A DNA stretch of 64,000 bases from Verrucomicrobia bacterium IMCC26134 (GTDB lineage: Bacteria > Verrucomicrobiota > Verrucomicrobiia > Opitutales > Opitutaceae). The notes below the pieces were generated by a model. That model was given only the letters and a program-made list of their open reading frames with translations. It did no database searches and was not told the origin of the DNA. This document shows positions 49,933-59,899 of this stretch, piece after piece (positions within the stretch are counted from its first letter, which is position 1; every line of letters starts with the position of its first letter). A program made the translations under genes and the position numbers. Location: contig CP011265.1 in assembly GCA_000972765.1 (NCBI GenBank), forward strand, positions 1,836,001-1,900,000. The letters run 5' to 3'.

Positions 49933-50472
49933 ATGTCCGAGTCACTTCCGTCCTGCCCTTACCTACCCACTCCTCCGCAAGAGATAGATCATCGCCATTT
50001 GCGAGCTCACGGCACTTCGCGTAATGCTGCGTTTTATATGGCATGCTTGGAATACGGACAAGTTCTGTGGATGCGCGGCTTTGCCGCCCGAGCCGTTCTA
50101 TGCTTGGATCGTGCGATGGGGGCCGATCTGCGCGGGGATGAATCCGAGCTGCAAAGCAACCCGATCCCCTACGCGGCGATGGCATGGTTTTTAACCCACA
50201 CTCCGCCACATGTCTTCATCGGCAACCCGCGCGTGCATTTCCAGCACTACGCCGACAGGATGAATGAACCCCGTCGCGAGCAACGTCGTTGGCGTGCGTG
50301 GGCCTGCTGGGCGCTCGCTAGGTCGATCCATCCCGAATGGCCTCCGGACGCACGGCACACTGTCATTGAGCCAAACGAAACGACTATCGCCAATCAGTTG
50401 GACCTGCACGGGCTGCCCGGAGAGCGGGCGCATTGGACGTCCATTTTATATTTAGACAAAACCCTAGCCTAG
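49933..50472 (+). CDS. Hypothetical protein of unknown family
   Basis: 179-aa soluble protein from the ATG at 49933 (MSESLPSCPY); an in-frame TTG at 49912 is the alternative. It is rich in Trp, Arg, His and Cys, with a helical region AAFYMACLEYGQVLWMRGFAARAVLCLDRAMGA (positions about 34-66) that could be a TPR-like helical pair, and conserved-looking stretches such as PYAAMAWFLTHTP and RRWRAWACWALAR. I do not recognise a domain. Codon use resembles the surroundings, so it is likely a real gene. Confidence 0.6.
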   Translation: MSESLPSCPYLPTPPQEIDHRHLRAHGTSRNAAFYMACLEYGQVLWMRGFAARAVLCLDRAMGADLRGDESELQSNPIPYAAMAWFLTHTPPHVFIGNPRVHFQHYADRMNEPRREQRRWRAWACWALARSIHPEWPPDARHTVIEPNETTIANQLDLHGLPGERAHWTSILYLDKTLA

Positions 50473-50959
50473 AGATGGTTTCTTAATGGAATCCCGTAAA
50501 CGATTCATTCATTGAATACGCTTTATCGCACAGCGCCTCGATTGAAGCGCCCGATCGCTTTTAAAACCTACAGACAACGTTCGGCCGAGAGATGTCGACT
50601 GAGAGGGGCAAATAGCTAGGCCCGCCAGGACATTGTGCTAGTGCTCAATGTCAAAAGCAGCTCATAGGAACGCGAATATAGCTGATCCTTTAGAAAAATG
50701 GAGAAACATGCGCCCCGCTTTTTCCTCTGTGGCACGCGATAAATCAGCTAAGCGTGGCTCCGAACATTCACGACCAACGATCTGCGGACCGCGATCTTTG
50801 CCGGTTTGAAAGCCGTCCTGCGCGATACCACCAAAAAACGTTATTACCGTTATCTAGTGACTTAGATGACCAAGCTGCCAATCGAATGGACAACCAGCCT
50901 ACATCTCCGATCGGTGCTTGGAAAAAACGCGTGGTTTAGACGCAAACGACAAGGCAGGC
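50473..50959. other. Intergenic stretch without recognisable gene
   Basis: About 490 bases between two convergent genes. The short open frames here (for example near 50754) show no domain and no ribosome-binding site. It may be decayed sequence. Confidence 0.45.
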
Positions 50960-51364
50960 TCAATTCGCCACGCTTTTAGCCGCTTCTTTTACCGCGCCGA
51001 TGAAATCAGCGAGCGGAACAGGTTTGAGAAGATAACGAAAGACCGCCGCCTCATTCACCGCACGCAACATCATCTCTGGTTTCATGTAACCGGTCAGAAG
51101 CAAGCGGGCCATCCCCGGATACTCCTCGCGGGCCCGAACCAGGAAACTCAGACCGTTTCCGCCGGGCATCATGTGGTCGGCAACCACTACTTTGTAGCTA
51201 CGAGTATGTAACAGGGCCTGCGCGTCTTTGACTGAAGAAGCTGTGCTTACCTCAAAATGAGGCGACAATGCCGAACGATACATTTCGAGAATCGGGACTT
51301 CGTCATCGACCAGCAGTATGGCATCTTTAACAGGTGCCGAAACGGTAGGGTTGCCTTGAATCAT
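50960..51364 (-). CDS. Single-domain response regulator (REC only)
   Basis: 134-aa receiver with ILLVDDEVPIL, phospho-acceptor Asp63 in VVVADHMMPGGNG, the Thr of LLLTGYMKPE and the conserved Lys of YLLKPVP. There is no output domain, so it probably acts as a phosphorelay shuttle or protein-binding switch. It is divergent from the ankyrin protein by about 115 bases and could accept phosphate from the hybrid kinases of this region (inference). Confidence 0.88.
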   Translation of the reverse strand: MIQGNPTVSAPVKDAILLVDDEVPILEMYRSALSPHFEVSTASSVKDAQALLHTRSYKVVVADHMMPGGNGLSFLVRAREEYPGMARLLLTGYMKPEMMLRAVNEAAVFRYLLKPVPLADFIGAVKEAAKSVAN

Positions 51365-51480
51365 ACAGACAGCACATAATACATTTTGTAGGTGTGAAGC
51401 AATCTGTTAAGAATATTTCTTTCCAACGCTTGTCCGCCATTGCACCCAGCACTTAAGTCTGCTTATAAACTACACCAGTT

Positions 51481-52320
51481 ATGGATGCCGCTACACTCTC
51501 TGTCGCCTTAATCTCCGGTAGACAACTCACACCGCTTGATATTTTAGCCGCCCCTGCTGTTTGGCTAACCCCAAACGATGCGGGAAACACCCCGCTTCAT
51601 TTGGCCGCCAGGCATGCGAGACTGGATCTGGTCCCCGAAGAACTGTTTACCCCGGAGCCCTTCCAAATACGGAACCTAGCAGGCTACACCCCTCTTCACC
51701 ATGCTTTCATGGTCAGCCAAACGCCTGATTTGCTGCCCCCCCGCTTGCTCATGCATGATTTGCTTAAGCAAACCAGCAATGCAGGCTTTTCAGTCTATCA
51801 CGTAGCCGCAGCCCATGGCCACCTTGGCTTACTCTCATACTCGATCCTTACCCCTGAGCTCCTGACTATTCGAACACACTTGGGGAACACCTTTCTCCAT
51901 GAGGCCGCGGAGGCAGGCTACCTCGCAGAGGTTCCGCCAGTGTTCTTTAACAAAGCAGCCTTTGCGTTGACCAATATCGCAGGTGAAACACCTCTGCATA
52001 CGGCCGCGATTAATGGTTACCTGAACCAGGTCCCGCGGGCCTTGCTCACACCAGAAACATTGGCCGCATGCACCACTCTAGGCGATACCGTTTTACACGC
52101 AGCCGCAGCTGAAGGTTATATCGATCAAATCCCTGCTGAACTGATCACCGCCGAAGCTTTGGCCCGCAAGAATCAATCCGGACTCACTCCGGTGGATGTA
52201 GCTAAGTTAAAAAACCACTTGAATCAGATACCGCCTCATCTTCGACCATCAGAGTCCGCACCTGTGAAAAGCTATACTCACCATGGCTTTCCCGGCACCA
52301 GCAGCACACCGCCCATTTAA
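51481..52320 (+). CDS. Ankyrin-type repeat protein with variant repeats
   Basis: 279-aa soluble protein made of about seven 33-residue repeats from residue 32 on. Each starts like an ankyrin repeat (G-x-T-P-L-H-x-A-A-x-x-G) but the second helix reads L-x-x-V/I-P-x-x-L-L-T-P-E-x-L instead of the usual IVKLLLEAGAD. Clear units begin near AGNTPLH, AGYTPLH, LGNTFLH, AGETPLH, LGDTVLH and SGLTPVD. The tail after residue 255 is Ser/Pro-rich. It probably binds proteins; the partner is unknown. No signal peptide. Confidence 0.8.
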   Translation: MDAATLSVALISGRQLTPLDILAAPAVWLTPNDAGNTPLHLAARHARLDLVPEELFTPEPFQIRNLAGYTPLHHAFMVSQTPDLLPPRLLMHDLLKQTSNAGFSVYHVAAAHGHLGLLSYSILTPELLTIRTHLGNTFLHEAAEAGYLAEVPPVFFNKAAFALTNIAGETPLHTAAINGYLNQVPRALLTPETLAACTTLGDTVLHAAAAEGYIDQIPAELITAEALARKNQSGLTPVDVAKLKNHLNQIPPHLRPSESAPVKSYTHHGFPGTSSTPPI

Positions 52321-52428
52321 TTTCGCCTGCCGGCGATAACAGGCCGATTGTTCGGGCAAAAAGCTGCATAGGAAATCGTCGTCAAGTTGCACCAAGGCCT
52401 GCCCGCTAAGGCCCTGAGCCCTGCGTAA

Positions 52429-53826
<1,398 letters not shown>

Positions 53827-53860
53827 TTAATACATCGGTAAGCCGCTTAGCCGCAAACGA

Positions 53861-53889
53861 AAGGACTCCTTAATCGGAGTCCTTTTTTT
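53861..53889 (+). terminator. Intrinsic terminator after eno
   Basis: The stem AAGGACTCC (53861-53869) pairs with GGAGTCCTT and is followed by seven T. Confidence 0.92.
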
Positions 53890-54222
53890 GCGCTATCGGT
53901 TGTTTCATGTCCCAAGTTCTATCCATCATGTTCGTGTTTTCATAAGCACGATATGCACCCGACAAGACTTTGTCCGATAAAGTCGGGCAAGGGTGCTTCG
54001 AAATCGTTGCCGCAACTACGAGCTTGGCGGGCGATGCAGATTAATTTTCGAACACCTCGGAGTAGTGCTTGTGGAATCGAAAAGGGCGGACGCCTCACCC
54101 GCATCCGCGATCTATCAACTTAAGCGCCAGACTGATTGGCGGTGTTCAGCGAGTCCATTTTAACGCCGACGTCCAAATCAACCTTTTTCGCGCAACGACT
54201 TCCGAGATCACCCACTTAGCTC
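53890..54222. other. Gap with a long imperfect hairpin
   Basis: No gene is visible here. Bases 53955-53996 can fold with GCACCC/GGGTGC as outer arms and GAC/GTC inner pairs; it could be a remnant or part of a small RNA, but nothing supports expression. Confidence 0.35.
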
Positions 54223-54612
54223 TTGGTCATAGTATTCGTTTTTGCCGGGAATCCGCCCGCCGCTTGCACTTATCTCACCAACTACCATGCGACGGCAGTC
54301 CCAAATCCACCGGAATCGCTCGACCGGTTTAACCCGAATGACCTCAATTGCCTGCTGACAGATTTCAGTATGCCGGGTATGAACGGCCTCGAACTTGCGA
54401 ACGTCATACGCACTATTCGCCCATATCTTCCAGTCGTTATCATGACAAGATTCCTCCACGCCCATGATCTGGCACCTCTGCGCGAATCAGAGTTCCACTA
54501 CCTGATCAATAAACCATTTTCATTAGAGACTCCGGCCACCAAACGGCACAAGTTTCCCGCTCTGATGCAGCACTGCCCCTGCGCCAACACGACTAAAACG
54601 AAATCCTCTTAA
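54223..54612 (+). CDS. Degenerate receiver-domain protein
   Basis: Open frame of 129 aa with a TTG start, immediately preceded by an in-frame stop. The core LLTDFSMPGMNGLELANVIR contains the phospho-acceptor Asp, VVIMTRF fits strand 4 and LINKPFS carries the Lys. The first strand VIVFVFAGNPPA has no acidic metal-binding pair, so normal Mg-dependent phosphorylation is unlikely. It may be a decayed response regulator or an atypical receiver. The tail after residue 105 is low-complexity. Confidence 0.5.
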   Translation: MVIVFVFAGNPPAACTYLTNYHATAVPNPPESLDRFNPNDLNCLLTDFSMPGMNGLELANVIRTIRPYLPVVIMTRFLHAHDLAPLRESEFHYLINKPFSLETPATKRHKFPALMQHCPCANTTKTKSS

Positions 54613-54626
54613 ATCGTTTCCCCGGA

Positions 54627-55100
54627 ATGCCTGCGCCAAAACTAATCATCGCCGTCTGCACCGCCAACATCTGCCGCAGCCCCATGGCCGAGGCACTTTT
54701 AAGACACGCGTTACGTGCCGAACCCGAGCCGCTCCGCTCCTGCAAGGTTATATCGGCGGGTGTCGCCGCCCAAACAGGAACCAAGATGTCGGAAAACTCC
54801 CGCAGTGCCTTAAAAAAAGTAGGGCTAAGGGTAGATGAACACCGCAGTCAGTTACTTAATCAAGACCTCGCCGACCGTGCCGACCTGATCCTCTGTATGA
54901 CCGAGAGCCACCGCGCAGTCATCCAATTTTCACTCAAATCTCCGCCCAACAACATTTTTCTATGGCGTGAATTCATGCCCAAAGGGGTCGAAAAAGAGAT
55001 TGGCGACCCCTACGGCGGTTCATTAGCACACTATGAAGCGTGTCGCGACGAGATGGTCGAAGCATTGCCTTCGCTTCTCGCCTTCCTGCGAAGCATGTAA
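54627..55100 (+). CDS. Low-molecular-weight protein-tyrosine phosphatase
   Basis: 157-aa phosphatase with the P-loop [10 protein letters not shown] (Cys11, Arg17), the helix [10 protein letters not shown] and the acid Asp in GDPYGGS. Family members dephosphorylate tyrosine or arginine residues; the L-x-N-Q-D-L region [20 protein letters not shown] is typical of the bacterial type. It lies about 110 bases before glyA, a pairing seen with the ribose-5-phosphate/serine metabolism genes of many bacteria. Confidence 0.9.
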   Translation: MPAPKLIIAVCTANICRSPMAEALLRHALRAEPEPLRSCKVISAGVAAQTGTKMSENSRSALKKVGLRVDEHRSQLLNQDLADRADLILCMTESHRAVIQFSLKSPPNNIFLWREFMPKGVEKEIGDPYGGSLAHYEACRDEMVEALPSLLAFLRSM

Positions 55101-55212
55101 ACTCCCTAGGCATTATGCATTTTCCGAAGCACATTGCCGCTTAAGTAATCCGATATTCGGAAGCAGGCAGCTTGACCTTACTCCGCCGACTCATCGACTC
55201 ATTACCTTCTCC

Positions 55213-56484
55213 ATGTCACTCAACGCTACCTCCCTCCAGAATCTCGACCCAGAGATCTACGCAGCCATAGTCGCAGAGTTCAATCGCCAGCAGAGCCATA
55301 TTGAACTCATCGCTTCGGAAAACTTCACCTACCCGGCCGTGCTTGAGGCACAGGGAAGCGTGCTAACGAATAAATACGCAGAGGGCTATCCGGGGAAACG
55401 TTGGTATGGCGGCTGCGAGTTTGTAGACAAAGTCGAGCAACTCGCCATCGACCGGGCAAAGGTTCTCTTCAGTGCCGAGCACGCAAATGTCCAACCGCAC
55501 TCGGGTTCCCAGGCGAATTTTGCCGTCTATACTGCCGTCTTGCCGCTTGGTGCAAAGATACTGGGCATGAATCTCAGTCACGGTGGCCATCTGACCCATG
55601 GTAATCCGGCCAATTTCTCCGGTAAACAGTATCAGTTTATTCAATACGGAGTGCGCGAGGATACCGGCCTTATTGACTATGAGGAACTCGCCGCCGTCGC
55701 CCTGCGCGAGAAGCCGGCCATGATTACCGTTGGCGCATCCGCCTACTCCCGCGTGATCGATTTTGCGCGCATGGGCGACATCGCCCGCTCAGTCGGCGCC
55801 TTTCTTTTCGCTGATATCGCCCATATCGCCGGTCTAGTGGCTTCAGGCGTTCACCCCTCGCCCTTCCCTCACGCCGACTTCGTGACGACCACCACCCACA
55901 AGACTCTGCGCGGTCCTCGTGGCGGGCTCATTCTTTGCAAGGCAGCCCACGCCAAGGCAATTGACTCTGCCGTTTTCCCTGGCGGTCAGGGAGGTCCGCT
56001 CATGCACGTTATCGCGGCTAAGGCCGTGGCATTTCAAGAGGCGCTTAAGCCTGATTTCAGGACCTATTCCGAGCAGGTGATAAAAAATAGTCGCGCCTTG
56101 GCCAACGCGTTCCTCGGATTAGGCTACAAGATCGTTTCTGGCGGCACCGATAATCACCTCTTTCTGATCGATCTACGCCATAATCTTCCTGAGCTCACAG
56201 CGAAAAAGGCTCAGGAGACCCTGGATCTAGCACATATTACCTTAAACAAGAACACGGTGCCCTTTGAAACGCGCTCTCCGTTTCAAGCTTCGGGTATCCG
56301 CATAGGCACGCCCGCCATCACTTCCCGAGGCTTGGTCGAAGCGGATGCCCCCGTGATCGCACAAGCAATCGATACGGTGCTCAAAGCTATAGGCACCGAC
56401 CGGGAAACGGCAGCCTTAGGTGAGGCCAAGGCATTGGTGGCCAGCTTGGCGACTAAATACCCCCTGCCCTATCGCAAACCCTGA
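55213..56484 (+). CDS. glyA: Serine hydroxymethyltransferase
   Basis: 423-aa PLP enzyme that interconverts serine and glycine with tetrahydrofolate, the main one-carbon source. Motifs: [39 protein letters not shown], and the PLP-lysine segment [13 protein letters not shown]. The ATG at 55213 gives the usual N-terminus; the frame continues upstream into the phosphatase gene without resemblance. I saw no glycine or THF riboswitch in the 112-base leader. Confidence 0.97.
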   Translation: MSLNATSLQNLDPEIYAAIVAEFNRQQSHIELIASENFTYPAVLEAQGSVLTNKYAEGYPGKRWYGGCEFVDKVEQLAIDRAKVLFSAEHANVQPHSGSQANFAVYTAVLPLGAKILGMNLSHGGHLTHGNPANFSGKQYQFIQYGVREDTGLIDYEELAAVALREKPAMITVGASAYSRVIDFARMGDIARSVGAFLFADIAHIAGLVASGVHPSPFPHADFVTTTTHKTLRGPRGGLILCKAAHAKAIDSAVFPGGQGGPLMHVIAAKAVAFQEALKPDFRTYSEQVIKNSRALANAFLGLGYKIVSGGTDNHLFLIDLRHNLPELTAKKAQETLDLAHITLNKNTVPFETRSPFQASGIRIGTPAITSRGLVEADAPVIAQAIDTVLKAIGTDRETAALGEAKALVASLATKYPLPYRKP

Positions 56485-56724
56485 ACGGTCTGGTCTGTCC
56501 ATAACAAGACTCGCTTAGTCCACGAGCCCCGAGGGCGGGAGGCCAATCTTGCTTGAGGTGTGCTTGTCAACGTGCACACGCCACCAGATATTATAAATTT
56601 ACGCATTGCTTCGAGACTACAACTCGGAGCGCTAGCATTTACTTTATCGATTTGGCACTCCACTGCCCGAGCCTTTCCGAACCCTAATTCCGTTAAACTT
56701 TACCAGTAAAGTATTAATGTATTT

Positions 56725-57528
56725 TTAGCGTTCGGTAAATCCAGCGGGCAAGCGAAATAAATCATCGGCAAGCGACTCCGCCTGAAGCGTGACAGCTTGC
56801 ATAGTAACCCGAGCCTGAGTCGTCGTGACCTCCATCTTTAAGGGAACACCGACTATATCGCGCATAAAAGCATTTTCGCTGCCGTGTTCGCTGAACTTCA
56901 ATTTAGCCAATGCGCTGGTATCGATCCCATCAACCTCCGTGCTGGCCCACACCACATAGGTAGAAGGTTTTTCATGCGTAGTTGAATCTTTATTCAAAAC
57001 TACGACGTATTTTGTGCATGCGTATCCGAGTATTGTCAGCGAGTCGTTGGTTTTCGTGATCTTGTATGTCGTCTTTTCTGCTGATCCTAGCGCCTTATCC
57101 TCGGGGAGTTTAAGATAGGTGTGCGCTTTGCGATCTATCATGTAGCGAACAGGAATTGCAGGCAGATTCAGGACTTCGACTGGCATGGGGCCTCCATCAA
57201 CTACGGATAGTGTTTTACCTGCCTTTGTCCGTAATAAAAAAGCCTTCGGAAACATGTTATCGAATGGGTTTACGCTGCCTGACTTCGATTTATTTATCAT
57301 CGCCATTTGCTGCTCCATCATGGCCTTCATCTGCGGATTTTGAGCCATCATCGCCTGCATCTCAGGATCCGCCATGGCTCCTTGAGCGTCATTCATCTGG
57401 GCCAGCATCTTCGGGTCGCTCACCTGTTTCTCGGCGTCGACCATTTCTTTCTTCATGGCAGGGTCGGTAATCTCTATAGACATGGTCCAACGCAACGTGC
57501 CCTCAAAGTCGGTTGCGTGCAGAACAAG
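56725..57528 (-). pseudogene. DUF4412-like secreted protein, main body, severed from its signal peptide by an IS
   Basis: The frame encodes about 266 residues, including the family-like segments DFEGTLRWTMSIEI at the start and LGYACTKYVVVL in the middle, plus a Met/Gln-rich region (MQAMMAQNPQMKAMMEQQMA). The reading frame enters directly from the left end of the IS at 57529. The missing first 18 codons lie on the other side of the IS (58809-58862); removing the IS and one copy of the AAG duplication restores a 284-aa protein with a signal peptide. A TTG at 57495 might allow a non-secreted fragment. The function of the family is unknown. Confidence 0.8.
57526..57528. repeat. Target-site duplication, left copy
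   Basis: AAG directly outside the IS left end. The same AAG is at 58809-58811 outside the right end. Three bases is a normal duplication size for IS3-family elements. Confidence 0.7.
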
Positions 57529-57578
57529 TGGGCTTCCCCCGATAAAACGGACACTAGTTGGGCTAGATTTTACTTTTG

Positions 57579-58415
57579 TTAGTTGAGGTTGGATTCGTAG
57601 TCGAGGGGGCTTTTAAAGCCGAGGGACGAGTGAAGGCGTATTCGGTTATAGAAGCTCTCGATGTAGTCGAAGATGGCGGTGGTGGCTTCGCTGCGGGTGG
57701 CGAAGCGGCGGCGGTAGATCAGCTCATGTTTGAGCGTGCTCCAGAACGACTCCATTGTAGCGTTGTCGTAACAGTTACCCCGGCGGCTCATGGAGGCGAT
57801 GCAACCGTGGCCGGACAAGGTGGAGCGATAGGCTGCGCTGGCATACTGACAGCCACGATCCGAGTGATGAAGCAGGCCTGCGCCCGGCCGGCGTTTTCGC
57901 AAGGCCATGTGCAGGGCGGCCAGCGGGAGCGCTGTCTCCAGGCTCGATCCCATGGCCCAGCCGATCAATCGGCGGCTATAAAGGTCGAGCACTCCGGCCA
58001 AGTATAACCAGCCTTCGCCGGTTTCGACATAGGTGATATCGGTGACCCACACTTCGTCGGGCTTGGTGGGGACGCTTGCCTTTGGCAGCAGGTTTGGGGC
58101 GATAGGCTCGTTGTGCGCGCTGTCGGTGGTTCGAACCCGATACCGGCGGGCCTGTCGACCGTGCAGTCCGGCTTCTTTCATCAAGCGGGCCACGCGGTTG
58201 CGGCCTACCGCTTCGCCTTGCTTGTGCAGGGCCACCGTCACCCGCGGACTCCCATATGTGCCACGCGAGTCCTTGTGCACCCTGGCGATCTTTGCCCTGA
58301 TCGCTTTGGTTTTAAGTGCACGAGCCGAGGCCCGCGCGCTTTGCCATTGGTAGTAACCACTGCGCGAGACTTCCAGCACCTCGCACATCGTTTTGGTCGG
58401 ATGTTCGTGGCTCAT
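57579..58415 (-). CDS. IS3-family transposase OrfB (copy 1)
   Basis: 278-aa integrase-fold part of the transposase. The DDE residues lie in VWVTDITYV, HHSDRGCQYAS and NATMESFWSTLKHE; the N-terminal HTH_21 region reads SRGTYGSPRVTVALH. Its ATG overlaps the orfA stop (ATGA), and its frame is also open upstream to the A7G site, so an OrfAB fusion can be made by a -1 frameshift. It is intact. Confidence 0.95.
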   Translation of the reverse strand: MSHEHPTKTMCEVLEVSRSGYYQWQSARASARALKTKAIRAKIARVHKDSRGTYGSPRVTVALHKQGEAVGRNRVARLMKEAGLHGRQARRYRVRTTDSAHNEPIAPNLLPKASVPTKPDEVWVTDITYVETGEGWLYLAGVLDLYSRRLIGWAMGSSLETALPLAALHMALRKRRPGAGLLHHSDRGCQYASAAYRSTLSGHGCIASMSRRGNCYDNATMESFWSTLKHELIYRRRFATRSEATTAIFDYIESFYNRIRLHSSLGFKSPLDYESNLN

Positions 58416-58753
58416 CGCTTTAATCCGGGCATACCGCTGTGCGATGGTTCGGAGAGGATGCCCGCAGCTTTTTTTAGGATGTCCCTCTGCTCGGTGATCC
58501 TCGCCAGCTCTTGCCGCAGTCGTTCGTTCTCGGCCTGCAACACCTCCTTGCTATCGGACGGGGCAGCCAGCCCGGCGGCCCGGGCTGGCTGCCCCGTCCG
58601 ATTCCAGTCGTAGAGCTGAAACACACTGATTCCCAGCTCCCGGGCAGTCAGCTCCGCTGACCTCCCGCTTTGCTTCCACATGCGCACTGCTTGCTGACGA
58701 AACGCTTCGTCGTGCCTTGGTGGCTTCATTCCTGTCTGCTTTTGTTCTTTCAT
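58412..58753 (-). CDS. IS3-family transposase OrfA (copy 1)
   Basis: 113-aa DNA-binding part with an HTH_Tnp_1 helix-turn-helix (DEAFRQQAVRMWKQSG, TARELGISVFQLYDWNR) followed by a leucine-zipper-like helix (VLQAENERLRQELARITEQRDILKKA). The coding end contains a run of seven A followed by G that can slip into the orfB frame. Confidence 0.93.
   Translation of the reverse strand: MKEQKQTGMKPPRHDEAFRQQAVRMWKQSGRSAELTARELGISVFQLYDWNRTGQPARAAGLAAPSDSKEVLQAENERLRQELARITEQRDILKKAAGILSEPSHSGMPGLKR
58468..58475 (-). promoter_or_regulatory. Programmed -1 frameshift site A7G in IS copy 1
   Basis: Read on the minus strand the sequence is CTA AAA AAA GCT in the orfA frame. A -1 slip continues as SCGHPLRTIAQRYARIKA and then into the OrfB start without a stop. 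The same site is at 62642-62649 in copy 2. Confidence 0.8.
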
Positions 58754-58808
58754 CGTTGAGTCTTTCTTTAGTGGCTCAACTCGTGTCCGTCGATTCGGGG
58801 CAACCTCA

Positions 58809-58862
58809 AAGACAGCTCATTGCTATGAGGGTGAACCAACGGACTGTTTGAAAGTTATTCAT
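58809..58862 (-). pseudogene. Severed 5' end of the DUF4412-like gene (signal peptide)
   Basis: The ATG (complement of 58860-58862) opens MNNFQTVRWFTLIAMSCL up to the IS right end. Joined across the IS to VLHATDFEG it gives a classic signal peptide with cleavage expected after LHA. This proves the original orientation and exact insertion point in codon terms. Confidence 0.8.
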
Positions 58863-59026
58863 GGAAGATAGGGTTTAGTGCCCAATAAAAGAGAGATACG
58901 CTCCCGTTACGAGACGTGTTTTCAAAACTCAATTAGATACCATAAACTCAGACTCAGTTAAGAACTCGATTTTATGGTAAACGACCAGGGTCTGCCGAAA
59001 CAGGCACCAAAAATTTAAATCAAAAT

Positions 59027-59538
59027 ATGGATATTCTAGGGTGCATTAATCGGGCCGAAATAACGGATACATTATTCTTGAATTTGAGGCAACGGATCGT
59101 GCTTACCCAAGATAAAAGCAATTGGACTCAGGATGAGGTGGCGAAGCGTTTCCGACTTTAGTTAGATATGGTTAAGATGCTATCGAAGCCAAAAGCGCCG
59201 GACAGGAGATCGGAGCGCGACATCGGTTTACGAAAGGAGGCCGCATTTGCCTACCCAAGCCCATTAAGGAACTCAAATATTTGGTAGCAAGGGAGCCGCA
59301 TACTATGTTGGCCGAGGTTAAGTTGCGTCTCGGCCTCGCTTGCACGATTGAGCCGAACCAACATATCCTATTAAAGAAAATGATTTTAAGAAATACCACC
59401 CCGCGTCGGGGCGAAGAAGCAGGTGAGGTAAAAGAAGATTTCGGGAGTAAGATGAGCAGCCCAAAGGTCGATGATCGCGACCGAAGCGAGATTGTAGCGG
59501 AGCGTTTTTTGCGCGCTAAGTTGAAGAAGTGCTGGTAG
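59027..59538 (+). pseudogene. Decayed IS630/Tc1-like transposase N-terminus
   Basis: The first frame (59027-59161) encodes a helix-turn-helix LRQRIVLTQDKSNWTQDEVAKRFRL that ends in a stop, then LDMVKML. A second frame continues from about 59241 with GGRICLPKPIKELKYLVAREPHT and MLAEVKLRLGLACTIEP, like the N-terminal HTH pair of IS630-type transposases. No DDE domain follows. Stops and a frame change show it is inactive. Assignment is by eye and tentative. Confidence 0.45.
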
Positions 59539-59899
59539 CTAGTGACGGCGGTGGTGGTGGGCGTTCTGGGATTGAAACGGGCGGGTGGCGACCAGACCGG
59601 TGATGGTGCCGTGGACGCCGTCCTCGCGGTAGCGCGCACCGTTTCGCCGTCAAACTAGGTGGCGAAATGCGACTTAATTGGACTAGGCCGTCTCCGCGGT
59701 CCACTTCATTAAAACTTACTCACCCAACTTTAATCCCATCGAGATAGTGAGCAGCAAGGTGGCGCTTAACCCGCACAAGACTAAGGCACTCAAAGACCGG
59801 ATTTTTTCGTCGCCTTCGCCTCAGCCTTGGCCCGCGTCACACCTCAAAATGCCTCTGGATAGTGCACTCCTTACTGATATAGTATTTATTTAAAAAAAA
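59539..59899. other. Intergenic debris downstream of the aminotransferase
   Basis: Roughly 360 bases with no convincing gene. One minus-strand frame near 59545-59660 (YREDGVHGTITGLVATRPF) looks like a coding fragment, but its origin is unknown. Confidence 0.35.

Larger units (their letters stand above)
57529..58808 (-). mobile_element. IS3-family insertion sequence, copy 1
   Basis: A 1280-bp element with imperfect terminal inverted repeats of about 26 bp (left end begins TGGGCTTCCCCCGA, right end reads inward TGAGGTTGCCCCGA; both continue to ACGGACAC). It carries orfA and orfB on the minus strand. It is flanked by an AAG duplication and interrupts a DUF4412-like gene. It differs from copy 2 (61703-62982) at two bases I could spot, one in the K/E codon near 58274 and one in the R/H codon near 58320. 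Confidence 0.93.

Noticed and set aside
50754..51211. Small plus-strand frames around the single-domain receiver
   Set aside because: They overlap the receiver gene antisense or lie in the empty gap, and have no motif or ribosome-binding site.
55101..55212. Possible glycine or THF riboswitch before glyA
   Set aside because: The leader is short and I could not find the conserved core or paired helices of either class.
57576..58007. Plus-strand open frames inside the IS copies (143 and 166 aa)
   Set aside because: They are antisense to the transposase genes and duplicated only because the IS is duplicated.
59172..59639. A 155-aa minus-strand frame
   Set aside because: It runs antisense to the IS630-like remnant and reads as low-complexity Ser/Arg/Pro without a domain.
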